Shown here: one piece after another, positions 1 to 8,268 of the stretch | How the letters are laid out: each line of letters begins with the position of its first letter | Numbering within the stretch: position 1 is the first letter of the stretch | DNA from: Qipengyuania intermedia | GTDB taxonomy: Bacteria; Pseudomonadota; Alphaproteobacteria; Sphingomonadales; Sphingomonadaceae | Direction of reading: 5' to 3' | DNA length: 64,000 bases | Assembly: GCF_019711615.1 (NCBI RefSeq) | Contig: NZ_JAIGNS010000002.1 | Coordinates: 62,001-126,000, forward strand | Position numbers and translations under genes: made by a program | Notes under the pieces: generated by a model | Database searches by the model: none | What the model was told of the DNA's origin: nothing | The model's input: the letters and a program-made list of their open reading frames with translations, nothing else

Positions 1-93
1 ACGCGCGCCGTTGCAGAGCAGCATGGCGGTTCGCTGGTGCTGGAAAACCGGCAGCAGGGCGGCCTGCGTGCCGAGTTGCGTCTGCCGCTCTAG
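1..93 (+). CDS. C-terminal end of a probable sensor histidine kinase (partial)
   Basis: Only the last 30 codons are present; the gene enters from the left edge and ends at TAG 91-93. The visible tail has the form [19 protein letters not shown] followed by alternating hydrophobic residues up to RLPL. This matches the last strand-helix-strand of the HATPase_c domain, where HGG is followed by a glycine-rich turn. The cognate regulator is not in the window. The stop overlaps the stop of the convergent HerA-like gene by four bases (CTAG). The kinase call is an inference from a short tail. Confidence 0.6.
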   Translation, partial: TRAVAEQHGGSLVLENRQQGGLRAELRLPL

Positions 94-1616
94 CGCATCA
101 GCCCGCCGACGATATTGCGCACGAAGGCATTGAGGCCTGTGCGTACCGGATCGGCGCGCGACTTCTTGCCGAGGACTGCGGCAACGGCCACCGAGGAGAG
201 CGAGCCTGCCGCAGCGGTCGCCGCAGCCTTGCCCGCCTTGGTCCACATCGACGGCGTCTTGCGTTCGCGCTTGCGCACCTCCTCCTCGCCCCTTTCCTCG
301 ACCTCCTTGGCGGTTTCGGCCGCGTCGAGTGTCTTTGCCGCGAGCACTTCTTCCGCGCTCTCGCGATCGACGGCTTCGTCGTATTTCCCGTCCAGCTCGC
401 TGACCGAGTTCACGATCTTGCGCTCTTTTTCTGTCACCGGGCCGAGGCGCGAGTGGGGCGGCTTGATCAGCGTGCGCTGCACGACCGATGGTGCGCCGTC
501 CTCGTCCAGCGTGGAAACCAGCGCCTCGCCTACCTTGAGTTCAGTGATCGCTTGCTCGACGTCGAGGTCCGGATTGATCCGGAATGTCTCTGCGGCGGCC
601 TTGATCGCGCGCTGGTCGCGCGGGGTGAAGGCGCGCAGTGCATGCTGGACGCGGTTGCCCAGCTGGCCGGCGATCTTTTCCGGGATGTCGATAGGGTTCT
701 GCGTCACGAAATAGACGCCCACGCCCTTCGACCGGATGAGACGCACGACCTGCTCAACCTTTTCTTCCAGTGCTTCGGGCGCATCGTCGAAGAGCAGGTG
801 TGCCTCGTCGAAGAAGAACACCAGCTTCGGCTTGTCCGGATCGCCGACCTCGGGAAGCGTTTCGAACAGTTCGGCCAGCAGCCAGAGCAGGAAGGTTGCG
901 TAGAGCTTCGGGCTGCGCATCAGCTTGTCGGCGGCCAGCACGTTGATCACACCCCGGCCTTTTTCATCAGTAGCGAGGAAGTCGTCGATCTCCAGCGCGG
1001 GCTCGCCGAAGAATTCGTCCGCGCCTTGGCTTTCAAAACTCAGCAGCTGGCGCTGGATCGCGCCGACGCTGGCCTTGGAAACATTGCCGTATTTGCCGGA
1101 CAGGTCTTTGGCGTTGTCATAGGCGAAAGTCAGCATTGCCTGCAGGTCGCCAAGGTCGAGCAGCAGAAGGTTGTTCTCGTCGGCATAGCGGAAGACGATA
1201 TTGAGCACGCCTTCCTGCGTTTCGTTGAGGTCCAGCAGGCGCGCCAGCAGCAGTGGGCCCATTTCCGAAATCGTCGTGCGGATGGGGAAGCCCTTTTCGC
1301 CATAGAGATCCCAGAACACCGCCGCATTATCGGCATAGGCATAGTCGTCCATGCCCAGGTCCTTCGCGCGGCCTTCCAGCTTGTCGGCATGCTTGAACTG
1401 GGGGGAGCCGGCCATGGAAATGCCTGAAAGGTCACCCTTCACATCGGCCACGAATACAGGGACGCCGCGTGCGGAGAAGCTTTCTGCAAGGCCCTGGAGA
1501 GTGACCGTCTTACCGGTCCCGGTGGCACCGGCGATCAATCCATGGCGATTGGCCTGCGCAAGCCTGAGATACTGCTTTTCTCCATTGCCGCCCAATCCAA
1601 GGAAAATATCGTTCAT
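90..1616 (-). CDS. HerA-like ATPase, DUF853/YjgR family
   Basis: A 508-residue cytoplasmic ATPase of the HerA/FtsK superfamily. A P-loop GATGTGKT lies at residues 30-37, directly after an N-terminal strand typical of this family ([15 protein letters not shown]). A Walker B-like segment [13 protein letters not shown] lies near the middle. The C-terminal 80 residues are charged and then Ala-rich, ending in a basic tail, as in the E. coli YjgR type. The family is thought to act as a helicase or bipolar DNA translocase, but the function of YjgR proteins is not settled. It is monocistronic, with 108 bp between its start and divergent pabBC. Confidence 0.85.
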   Translation of the reverse strand: MNDIFLGLGGNGEKQYLRLAQANRHGLIAGATGTGKTVTLQGLAESFSARGVPVFVADVKGDLSGISMAGSPQFKHADKLEGRAKDLGMDDYAYADNAAVFWDLYGEKGFPIRTTISEMGPLLLARLLDLNETQEGVLNIVFRYADENNLLLLDLGDLQAMLTFAYDNAKDLSGKYGNVSKASVGAIQRQLLSFESQGADEFFGEPALEIDDFLATDEKGRGVINVLAADKLMRSPKLYATFLLWLLAELFETLPEVGDPDKPKLVFFFDEAHLLFDDAPEALEEKVEQVVRLIRSKGVGVYFVTQNPIDIPEKIAGQLGNRVQHALRAFTPRDQRAIKAAAETFRINPDLDVEQAITELKVGEALVSTLDEDGAPSVVQRTLIKPPHSRLGPVTEKERKIVNSVSELDGKYDEAVDRESAEEVLAAKTLDAAETAKEVEERGEEEVRKRERKTPSMWTKAGKAAATAAAGSLSSVAVAAVLGKKSRADPVRTGLNAFVRNIVGGLMR

Positions 1617-1724
1617 CCGGCCCGTATCCCTCTTAACATGTCTCGCTCGCGGTTTGGCGCAGTGGAGGCGGCAGGGTCAAGCTATCCCTCGACATAGCCT
1701 GCCGCTGCGGTAAAGGCAGGGCAT

Positions 1725-3533
1725 ATGGCGCGGCGCGACCCTTTCGTTCTACTCGACGATGCACGCAGCGATGGTGCGGCGGACGCGTTGCTGTTCGAAC
1801 GGCCGCGCGCGGTCTTCGTCGCCTCGCGGCCCGGAGACGTGGCAGCGACGCTGGAGGCTGCGGAGCAGGCGCGGCGCGAAGGCGGCGAACTGGCCGGCTT
1901 TATCGCCTACGAGGCAGGGCTCGCGCTTGAAGGCCGCCTTCAACATCGCGCCGCAGCGAAGACGGGGGCGTCCGGTCCGCTGGTGTGGCTAGGCCTGTTC
2001 GATGAGCCGACCCGGATCGCGGCCGAGGATATGCCGGACTGGCTGCGCGAACGCTCTGCCGGTGCGGGAGGCGTCGGTCCGCTGGAGCCGCAATTGTCGC
2101 CGGGTGGTTATGCCGAGGCATTCGAGCGCCTGCAGGAAGCGATCCGCGCAGGCGACATCTACCAGGCGAATCTCACTTTCCAGCTCTCGGGAAATTTCAC
2201 CGGCGATCCGCTGGGGCTTTATGCTGCGCTGAGGCCTGCCGCACAGGCGGGTTATGGCGGGGTGATTTTCGACGGCTCGCACTGGCTACTCAGCCTGAGT
2301 CCCGAGCTATTCGTGTCGCTCAAGGACCGCGAAGCTAAGGCCAAGCCGATGAAAGGCACGCGCCCTCGCGCGGCGGACCCGCAGCAGGATGCGGCGCTCG
2401 CAGATGAACTGGCGCAATCGGTCAAGGACAAGGCCGAAAACCTGATGATCGTGGACCTGATGCGCAACGATCTCAGCCGCGTGGCCGAGGCGGGAAGCGT
2501 GCGGGTCGACGAACCCTTCGCGATCGAAAGCTATCCCACCGTCCACCAGATGGTGAGCGTGGTCCGCGCCCGGCTCAAGGCGGATGCTGGCGCAATCGAC
2601 CTCGTGAAGGCACTCTTCCCGTGCGGATCGATCACCGGCGCCCCGAAAATCCGCGCGATGGAGCTGATCGACGAGGTCGAGCGCGATCCCCGCGGCCCCT
2701 ATTGCGGAGCGATCGGACGGATCGGTGCCGATGGTGACGCGGCCTTCAACGTGGCGATCCGCACGCTGCGACTGACCGAGATAGAGAACGGGCGCGGCAA
2801 GGCCGTGCTGGGTGTCGGCGGGGCAATCGTGGCCGACAGCGAAGCCCGGACGGAGTGGCGCGAGGCGATCCTCAAGGGCGCATTCGCTCGCGCTTCGTCG
2901 CCCGATCACCGCGCAGCCCAGTTCGATCTTATCGAGACGATGCGTTTTTCGCCCGACGAGGGGATCGCCTATCTCGAAGAGCATCTCCTGCGCATGAAGG
3001 AGAGCGCGGGCGTGCTCGGCTTCTCCTTCGACCGGCACGAGGCGCGCAACCAGTTGCACGCGCTGTGCTTCGTGGTCGAGAAACCCAGCCGGATTCGCCT
3101 GCTGGCATCGCGCTCGGGAGCTCTCGCGCTTGAAGTGCAGGAGATGCCCGCGCCCTGGCCGGAACCGGCGAAGTGCATCGTCATGCCCTTGCCAGTCGAT
3201 CCGGGCGACTGGCGGCTGCGCCACAAGACCACCGACCGCAGTTTCTACGAGGACGCACAAGCCGTCGCCCGGCACCATGGCGCGCAGGAGTGCCTGCTGG
3301 TTCGCGAGGACGGCCTTGTCACCGAAGGCTGCATCACCAATATCTTCGTCGAGCGCGACGGTGTCCTCCTGACACCGCCTGCCAAACTTGGCCTCCTTCC
3401 CGGCGTGCTGCGCCAGAGCCTGCTTGCAGAGGGCAGTGCGAAGGAAGCGGAGCTTACGATTTCCGATCTCGAGGACGGTTTCTTCCTCGGCAATGCGCTG
3501 CGCCAGATGGTGCGTGCGGAACTGAAGGACTGA
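1725..3533 (+). CDS. pabB: Fused aminodeoxychorismate synthase component I and 4-amino-4-deoxychorismate lyase (PabB-PabC)
   Basis: A 602-residue bifunctional enzyme of folate (p-aminobenzoate) synthesis. Residues 1-385 are the chorismate-binding domain. The motif PMKGTRPR carries the Lys that marks ADC synthase, where anthranilate synthase has Ala. The segment FPCGSITGAPKIRAMELIDE is the chorismate/Mg site. From about residue 390 (FDLIETMRF) a PabC-type class IV PLP domain begins; LRHKTTDR carries the likely PLP lysine, and EGCITNIFV is the family signature. Glutaminase PabA is not encoded nearby. The stop TGA is followed directly by the ATG of the next gene, suggesting translational coupling. 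Confidence 0.93.
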   Translation: MARRDPFVLLDDARSDGAADALLFERPRAVFVASRPGDVAATLEAAEQARREGGELAGFIAYEAGLALEGRLQHRAAAKTGASGPLVWLGLFDEPTRIAAEDMPDWLRERSAGAGGVGPLEPQLSPGGYAEAFERLQEAIRAGDIYQANLTFQLSGNFTGDPLGLYAALRPAAQAGYGGVIFDGSHWLLSLSPELFVSLKDREAKAKPMKGTRPRAADPQQDAALADELAQSVKDKAENLMIVDLMRNDLSRVAEAGSVRVDEPFAIESYPTVHQMVSVVRARLKADAGAIDLVKALFPCGSITGAPKIRAMELIDEVERDPRGPYCGAIGRIGADGDAAFNVAIRTLRLTEIENGRGKAVLGVGGAIVADSEARTEWREAILKGAFARASSPDHRAAQFDLIETMRFSPDEGIAYLEEHLLRMKESAGVLGFSFDRHEARNQLHALCFVVEKPSRIRLLASRSGALALEVQEMPAPWPEPAKCIVMPLPVDPGDWRLRHKTTDRSFYEDAQAVARHHGAQECLLVREDGLVTEGCITNIFVERDGVLLTPPAKLGLLPGVLRQSLLAEGSAKEAELTISDLEDGFFLGNALRQMVRAELKD

Positions 3534-4196
3534 ATGACCGATATCCCGATCCTGTTCGAAGACGGCGAAGCGCTCGTCATCAACAAGCCTGCCGGCCTGC
3601 CGGTCGACCGGCCGAAGAAGGGCGGGCGGTGCCTGGAGGATCATTTCGAGCAGCTGCGTCTGGGCTTCCAGCGCGATCCCTCGCCTGTACACCGGCTCGA
3701 TACCGATACCAGCGGCTGCCTGCTCCTGGCCCGCAATCCCAAGTCGCTGAAACGCTTCTCCAAGGCCTTCGAAGACCGCGTGGTCGAAAAGCGTTATCTC
3801 GGTATCCTGACGGGCGTCCCGTCGGAAACGGAGGGCACGATCGAACTGTCGCTGTCGAAGATCAGCAGCGCCGAAAAGGGCTGGCGGATGATCGCGGCCA
3901 AGAAGGGCAAGCCGTCCGTCACGCATTGGAAGGTCATTGGCGAGAGCGGCGGCCATGCGCTGGTCGAGTTCAGGCCCGAAACCGGGCGTACGCACCAGAT
4001 TCGCATCCATTGCGAGGCGGGGCTAGGCATGCCGCTGCTCGGCGATCCGGTCTACGGTTCGGGCAAGGGCGCGCCGCGCACCATGCTGCACGCGGCCGGT
4101 CTCGTCGTCCCACGCGAGAAGAAACCGACGATCGAGGCAACTGCGCCGATGCCGCGCGATTTCGCAGCCCTCGGTTTCGCCGACGACGCGGAATAA
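3534..4196 (+). CDS. RluA-family RNA pseudouridine synthase
   Basis: A 220-residue uridine-to-pseudouridine isomerase acting on rRNA or tRNA. The catalytic motif HRLDTDTSG spans residues 53-61, with Asp56 as the nucleophile. ETGRTHQIRIH and LGDPVYG in the second half are the other RluA signatures. No S4 domain precedes the catalytic core, so it resembles the short RluA/RluC-like or tRNA U32 type rather than RluD. The exact target base cannot be read from sequence. Its ATG abuts the pabBC stop, and its TAA shares a base with the start of arfB, so the three genes form an operon. Confidence 0.88.
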   Translation: MTDIPILFEDGEALVINKPAGLPVDRPKKGGRCLEDHFEQLRLGFQRDPSPVHRLDTDTSGCLLLARNPKSLKRFSKAFEDRVVEKRYLGILTGVPSETEGTIELSLSKISSAEKGWRMIAAKKGKPSVTHWKVIGESGGHALVEFRPETGRTHQIRIHCEAGLGMPLLGDPVYGSGKGAPRTMLHAAGLVVPREKKPTIEATAPMPRDFAALGFADDAE

Positions 4197-4600
4197 TGGG
4201 CCGCATCGTCGACAAGGCGAATGCGATTGCGGAGGAGAAGTTCATCGCCTCCTCCGGACCCGGCGGGCAGAATGTCAACAAGGTGGCGACCGCAGTTCAG
4301 CTGCGGGTCGATGTGTTCCAGCTCGGCATGCCGCCCGATGCGTTCAACCGGCTGAAGGATATTGCGGGCAGCAAGCTGACGCAGGACGGCGAGATCGTCC
4401 TCACCGCGAACGAACATCGCACGCAGGAACGCAACCGCGAAGCGGCTCGCGCCCGGCTGGCGGCGATCTTGACGGAAGCCCTGACCCCGCCCAAGAAGCG
4501 CAAGAAAAGCCGCGTCAACCGGGTCGGCAAGGTGAAACGCCTCAAGGCCAAGAAGGCGCGGGGCGAGGTGAAGGCCAACCGGGGCAAGGTCCAGCTCTGA
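4196..4600 (+). CDS. arfB: Alternative ribosome-rescue factor ArfB (peptidyl-tRNA hydrolase, YaeJ type)
   Basis: A 134-residue release-factor-like hydrolase that frees ribosomes stalled on non-stop mRNA. The GGQ catalytic motif is at residues 23-25 in SSGPGGQNVNKV. The C-terminal tail from about residue 100 is very rich in Lys/Arg (PPKKRKKSRV...), which in ArfB threads into the empty mRNA channel. Length and tail match the family. The start ATG at 4196 overlaps the TAA of the pseudouridine synthase by one base; a longer in-frame reading upstream runs through that gene and is not real. Confidence 0.92.
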   Translation: MGRIVDKANAIAEEKFIASSGPGGQNVNKVATAVQLRVDVFQLGMPPDAFNRLKDIAGSKLTQDGEIVLTANEHRTQERNREAARARLAAILTEALTPPKKRKKSRVNRVGKVKRLKAKKARGEVKANRGKVQL

Positions 4601-4743
4601 CGCAGTGCGCGCCAATGCTTGACTTTTCACCGGGAATCACACAAAGGGCGCGCCGGACGGCGGTGCGACCTGCGCCGCCCTTATTTTTTCGGCCGGTTTC
4701 CCTCGCGGGACGGCCCTTGCAACGAGATCTTTAGGAACACGCC

Positions 4744-4911
4744 ATGGCGAAGCCCGCAACCGTCAAGATCAAGCTCGTCTCGACCGCCGACACGGGCTTC
4801 TACTACGTGACCAAGAAGAACCCCCGGAATCACACCGAGAAGTTCACCTTCAAGAAGTACGATCCGGTCGTGCGCAAGCACGTCGAGTTCAAGGAAGCCA
4901 AGATCAAGTAA
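4744..4911 (+). CDS. rpmG: 50S ribosomal protein L33
   Basis: A 55-residue large-subunit ribosomal protein. The start [19 protein letters not shown] and the [33 protein letters not shown] blocks are diagnostic of bacterial L33. The paired zinc-binding cysteines of the C+ paralog are absent, so this is the zinc-independent form. The reading frame is preceded by AGGAACACGCC, which supplies a weak ribosome-binding site. It lies alone between arfB and lolA, with about 140 bp of upstream DNA that presumably holds its promoter (a TTGACT hexamer sits at 4619-4624, but I see no good -10). Confidence 0.95.
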   Translation: MAKPATVKIKLVSTADTGFYYVTKKNPRNHTEKFTFKKYDPVVRKHVEFKEAKIK

Positions 4912-4988
4912 TTTGATCCGGCAAGCTGAACCGCGGGAACGCACGCAGTTCAGTGACAGTTCAATGCTCCGACGCTAAATCGTGGAGC

Positions 4989-5651
4989 ATGAACACCTTG
5001 ACCCTTTTCAAGAATCGACCCTTCGCCTCGGCCATCGCGTTTGCGGTGGCCACTGCGATTCCGGCAAGCTTTCTGGCAGCCCCCGCCCCGGTGGAAGCGG
5101 CGGCAGGCGATCTCGACCGCGCGGTCGACGCATTGCGCGGCATCTCCACCATGAAGGCCAACTTCGTCCAGACCGACCGCAACGGGCAGTCCGTTTCGGG
5201 CGTCATGACGCTGAAGCGGCCTGGCAAGATCCGTTTCGAGTACGAAAAGGGCGTTCCCCTGCTCGTCGTCTCAAACGGCAAATCGATGTATATGGTCGAT
5301 TATGAGGTCAGCCAGGTCCAGCGCTGGCCGATCAAGAATTCGCCTCTCGGCGCCCTGCTCGATCCCAGCCGCGATGTTAAGCGCTACGGCAAGCTGGTCC
5401 CGACCGGACACAGCGATGTCGTCAGCATCGAGGTTCGCGATCCCAAGCGTCCCGAATTCGGTGCGATCACTCTCATCTTCGCGCGTGACGGTAGCGCTCC
5501 CGGCGGCCTCAGGCTGACCCATTGGGTCGCGCTCGATGCACAGAATCACCGCACCACCGTGCGCCTGCGCAACCACCGTTATGGCGTGTCGGTTGCCGAC
5601 AGCGCGTTCACCTTCAAGGACCCGCGCAAAACGTCCCGTCGTCCGGGATAA
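4989..5651 (+). CDS. lolA: Outer-membrane lipoprotein carrier protein LolA
   Basis: A 220-residue periplasmic chaperone that ferries lipoproteins from LolCDE to the outer membrane. It has a Sec signal peptide (hydrophobic run from about residue 12, Ala-rich cleavage region near residues 34-38). The mature part opens with a helix, followed by FVQTDRNGQSVSGVM and GKIRFEYEKGVPLLVVSNGK, typical of the LolA half-barrel. I chose ATG 4989; the frame is open to a GTG at 4953, which would put 12 polar residues before the signal peptide. A small hairpin follows the stop at 5662-5676. Confidence 0.88.
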   Translation: MNTLTLFKNRPFASAIAFAVATAIPASFLAAPAPVEAAAGDLDRAVDALRGISTMKANFVQTDRNGQSVSGVMTLKRPGKIRFEYEKGVPLLVVSNGKSMYMVDYEVSQVQRWPIKNSPLGALLDPSRDVKRYGKLVPTGHSDVVSIEVRDPKRPEFGAITLIFARDGSAPGGLRLTHWVALDAQNHRTTVRLRNHRYGVSVADSAFTFKDPRKTSRRPG

Positions 5652-5661
5652 ACGGACTGGC

Positions 5662-5680
5662 GACGAAGCGTTCGTCTTAT
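5662..5680 (+). terminator. Weak hairpin after lolA
   Basis: GACGAA (5662-5667), a GCG loop and TTCGTC (5671-5676) form a perfect 6-bp hairpin, followed by only TTAT. It may be a weak terminator or a 3'-end stabiliser for lolA mRNA. Confidence 0.4.
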
Positions 5681-5705
5681 ACGACTTCCGGCGGCTCGAT
5701 GTTCA

Positions 5706-5734
5706 TTGAGCAGCAAGACGATCGGTCCTATTTA
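5706..5734 (+). promoter_or_regulatory. Predicted sigma-70-type promoter of the small RNA
   Basis: TTGAGC at 5706-5711, a 17-nt spacer and TATTTA at 5729-5734. It predicts a transcript starting near 5741, exactly where the paired region of the candidate small RNA begins. No open reading frame follows before the terminator. Confidence 0.55.
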
Positions 5735-5740
5735 TAAGTC

Positions 5741-5863
5741 TACGAAGCGGCGGACGGCAATTTCCCCCCTGTTGATTGCCACCCCTCAAACCGCTTCGTT
5801 CCAAGCGTGACGAACGCTCACAAGGAACCCTCGAGCCATTTGCCCCCGGCTCGAGGGTTTTTT
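5741..5863 (+). ncRNA. Candidate trans-acting small RNA with C-rich loops
   Basis: About 123 nt between lolA and xthA with promoter, structure and terminator but no ORF. ACGAAGCGG (5742-5750) pairs perfectly with CCGCTTCGT (5791-5799). Inside it GGCAAT (5756-5761) pairs with ATTGCC (5775-5780) and exposes a UUCCCCCCUGUUG loop. A second hairpin AGCGT/ACGCT spans 5804-5818, and the terminator is at 5828-5863. C-runs in loops are typical of small RNAs that pair with Shine-Dalgarno sequences. I do not recognise it as 6S, tmRNA, SRP or RNase P RNA. It could also be the long leader of xthA, but the terminator argues for a separate transcript. Confidence 0.6.
5828..5863 (+). terminator. Strong Rho-independent terminator
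   Basis: CCCTCGAGCC (5828-5837) pairs perfectly over 10 bp with GGCTCGAGGG (5848-5857), followed by six T. It ends the small-RNA candidate and separates it from xthA. Confidence 0.9.
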
Positions 5864-5915
5864 GTTGTGTGCGACAGGGTGGACCGCCGCGTCTCGCCAC
5901 CCTATCTCGGCGGCC

Positions 5916-6713
5916 ATGGTTTCTGTTGCATCCTGGAATATCAATTCCGTCCGCCTGCGTATGCCGATCGTCGCCCGCTTCCTCGAGGAGCAGGGTCCCG
6001 ACATCCTGTGCCTGCAGGAGATCAAGTGCCAGGAGCACCAGTTCCCCTTCGAGGCGTTCCGCGAACTCGGTTACGAGCATTTCGCGATCCACGGGCAGAA
6101 GGGCTACCATGGCGTGGCGACGGTCGGGAAAATCCCCTTCCGCGATTTTTCGAAGCATGACTGGCAGGACAATGGCGAGGCGCGCCACGTCGGCGTGGAA
6201 CTGACCGATCCGGCCCACCAAGGCATGATCGTCGAGAACGTCTATGTCCCCGCTGGCGGTGACGAACCCGATCGCGAGAAGAATGCCAAATTCGGCCAGA
6301 AGCTCGATTTTCTGGAGCGCATGACGCGCTGGGCGGACAAGATCGACCGGCCGACGATGATCGTGGGCGATTTCAATATCGCGCCGCTCGAAAGCGATGT
6401 GTGGAACCACAAGCAACTGCTCAAGGTTGTCAGCCATACTCCGGTCGAGGTCGACGCTCTGCAGCGGTTCATGGACGCCCATGGCTGGGCCGATATCGGC
6501 CGCGAACACATACCTGCGCCCGAACGCTATTACAGCTGGTGGAGCTACCGGGCGAAGGACTGGAAGGCCAACGATCGCGGTCGCCGGCTCGACCACATGT
6601 GGGCCAGCCCGGAACTTGCGAAACAGGCGACCGGCCACTCGGTCCATGAATATGCGCGCGACTGGGAGAAGCCGTCCGACCATGTGCCGCTGGTGACGGA
6701 GTTTTCTCTCTGA
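5916..6713 (+). CDS. xthA: Exodeoxyribonuclease III
   Basis: A 265-residue AP endonuclease/3'-5' exonuclease of base-excision repair. It begins MVSVASWNINSVRLR; Glu35 in LCLQEIKCQE is the metal ligand, and IVGDFNIAPLESDVWN and the final SDH (KPSDHVPLV) supply the other catalytic residues. The start at ATG 5916 fits the family; the frame stays open upstream into the terminator, which cannot be coding. The next gene, ribA, begins close to or within the xthA stop region, so the two are co-transcribed. Confidence 0.93.
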   Translation: MVSVASWNINSVRLRMPIVARFLEEQGPDILCLQEIKCQEHQFPFEAFRELGYEHFAIHGQKGYHGVATVGKIPFRDFSKHDWQDNGEARHVGVELTDPAHQGMIVENVYVPAGGDEPDREKNAKFGQKLDFLERMTRWADKIDRPTMIVGDFNIAPLESDVWNHKQLLKVVSHTPVEVDALQRFMDAHGWADIGREHIPAPERYYSWWSYRAKDWKANDRGRRLDHMWASPELAKQATGHSVHEYARDWEKPSDHVPLVTEFSL

Positions 6714-6829
6714 GCGAGCCATCGCCTTCCCGCCGGGCGGCACAGGCCGTCGATGCGCTGAGGCATGGCTGGCCGCTGGCAATCGCCGGTGCGCCGCTGC
6801 TGCAGCCAGTCGAGACCGCGTTCGGTGAA

Positions 6830-7771
6830 GTGACGGCGGGCGAGATGCTGATTTCCGCCACCCGCGCAGCGACCTTGAAGCTGGCGAACCAGCGCGAGGC
6901 GGCTGCGCCGCGCCAGCCGGTCCTGCTCCGCGGGGCGGAGACTTTCGACTTGCCAGCAGCCTTGGCAATTGCCGATCCCGCGCTCGACCTGACCAAGCCG
7001 ATGAAGGGGCCGTTCAAGGCGCTCGCACTGGAGTGGGAAGAGCAGGCCGCTGCAGCGCTCGAACTGGCGCGGATCGCCGGGATATTGCCCGCTTTTCTCG
7101 TCGACCCGGCAGGTGCGGGAGAGGCCGTGCACCTCGAAGCGTCGGACCTGGACGCTTTTTCGCAAGCCAACACCCTGCGCATCGCTTCTCGCGCGGCCCT
7201 GCCGGTGGATGCTGCGCCCGATGCGCGGATCGTGGCTTTCCGCCATCCCGACGATACGCGCGAGCACGTGGCGCTGGTCATCGGCAAGGAACGGTCGGAC
7301 AAGCCGCCGCTGGTGCGCCTCCACTCTGAATGCCTGACCGGTGACGTGCTCGGGAGCCTCAAATGCGATTGCGGGCCGCAGCTCGACGCGGCCCTTCACG
7401 CAATGGCGCATGAGGCGAAAGATGGCGGCTGGGGTGTGCTTCTTTACATGAGGCAGGAAGGACGCGGCATCGGCCTGATCAACAAGCTGCGCGCCTACCG
7501 CCTGCAGGACCAGGGCTTCGACACGGTCGATGCGAACACGCGGCTGGGCCTGCCGGACGAAGCGCGCGACTTTCCCACCGCGGCAAGAATGCTCGACCTC
7601 CTCGGTGTGCGCAGCATCCGCCTGATGACCAACAACCCGGCCAAGGTCGATGCGCTGGCCGCGCATGGCGTCAAAATCGACGAACGCGTGCCGCACGCCC
7701 TGCCGGACAATCCGCACAACGCCCGCTATCTTGCGACCAAGCGGGACCGCGCCGGGCACCTGCTACCGTGA
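6830..7771 (+). CDS. ribA: GTP cyclohydrolase II
   Basis: Catalyses the first step of riboflavin synthesis from GTP. The C-terminal catalytic half has RLHSECLTGDVLGSLKCDCG, with the three zinc cysteines, then MRQEGRGIGLINKLRAY and TNNPAKVDAL. The N-terminal half is a divergent domain common in sphingomonad RibA. No DHBP-synthase domain is fused. The start is uncertain: GTG 6830 is the first conventional codon, but protein-like sequence (ALRHGWPLAIAGAPLL) continues in the same frame back to about 6710, where only CTG is available. The stop overlaps the GTG of the next gene by four bases. Confidence 0.88.
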   Translation: MTAGEMLISATRAATLKLANQREAAAPRQPVLLRGAETFDLPAALAIADPALDLTKPMKGPFKALALEWEEQAAAALELARIAGILPAFLVDPAGAGEAVHLEASDLDAFSQANTLRIASRAALPVDAAPDARIVAFRHPDDTREHVALVIGKERSDKPPLVRLHSECLTGDVLGSLKCDCGPQLDAALHAMAHEAKDGGWGVLLYMRQEGRGIGLINKLRAYRLQDQGFDTVDANTRLGLPDEARDFPTAARMLDLLGVRSIRLMTNNPAKVDALAAHGVKIDERVPHALPDNPHNARYLATKRDRAGHLLP

Positions 7772-8268
7772 GTGCCGTGGCGATCAGGCCCGAAAGGCCG
7801 CCCGATCACGCAGCTATCGCCGTCGTAACCGAGGCCGCCTTCAGGGGTCAAAAGCACAGCGACGGTTCGGAAGTTGCAATCGTCGACCGGCTTCGAAAGG
7901 ATGGCGACTTGACGCTATCGCTGGTGGCGGAGGATTCCGAACGCATCGTCGGACATGTCGCGGTATCGCCGGTCACCATCGATGGGAATGCCGGCAATTG
8001 GTATGGCCTTGGGCCAATTTCCGTCCTGCCTGCCTTGCAACACAAAGGGATCGGCTCGCGCCTGATGCAGCGAGCCCTTGCGGATATGCGGGAAATTGGG
8101 GCCGCCGGCATCATGCTACTGGGCAATCCGGCCTATTATTCGCGCTTCGGTTTCGAGCATGATCCGCGCCTTGAATACCCTGGACCCCCGCCCGAATATT
8201 TCCAGCGGCTGGTCCTTACCGGCGACGCGCCGACAGGTGTCGTGAGCTACGCCCCCGCGTTCGGCTGA
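7768..8268 (+). CDS. GNAT-family N-acetyltransferase
   Basis: A 166-residue acetyl-CoA-dependent acyltransferase. The sequence has the GNAT order: N-terminal IRPERPPDHAAIA, a central strand ESERIVGHVAVSPV, then the acetyl-CoA loop in GPISVLPALQHKGIGSRLM, and a C-terminal LLGNPAYYSRFGFE. That last signature is typical of the YhbS-like subgroup. The substrate is unknown. GTG 7768 overlaps the ribA stop (GTGA), implying co-translation. Its 3' end overlaps convergent psd by 22 bp. Confidence 0.85.
   Translation: MSAVAIRPERPPDHAAIAVVTEAAFRGQKHSDGSEVAIVDRLRKDGDLTLSLVAEDSERIVGHVAVSPVTIDGNAGNWYGLGPISVLPALQHKGIGSRLMQRALADMREIGAAGIMLLGNPAYYSRFGFEHDPRLEYPGPPPEYFQRLVLTGDAPTGVVSYAPAFG

Noticed and set aside
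5741..5863. 6S RNA as the identity of the intergenic RNA
   Set aside because: 6S RNA pairs its own 5' and 3' ends around a central bubble; here the 5' end pairs internally and a separate terminator forms the 3' end.
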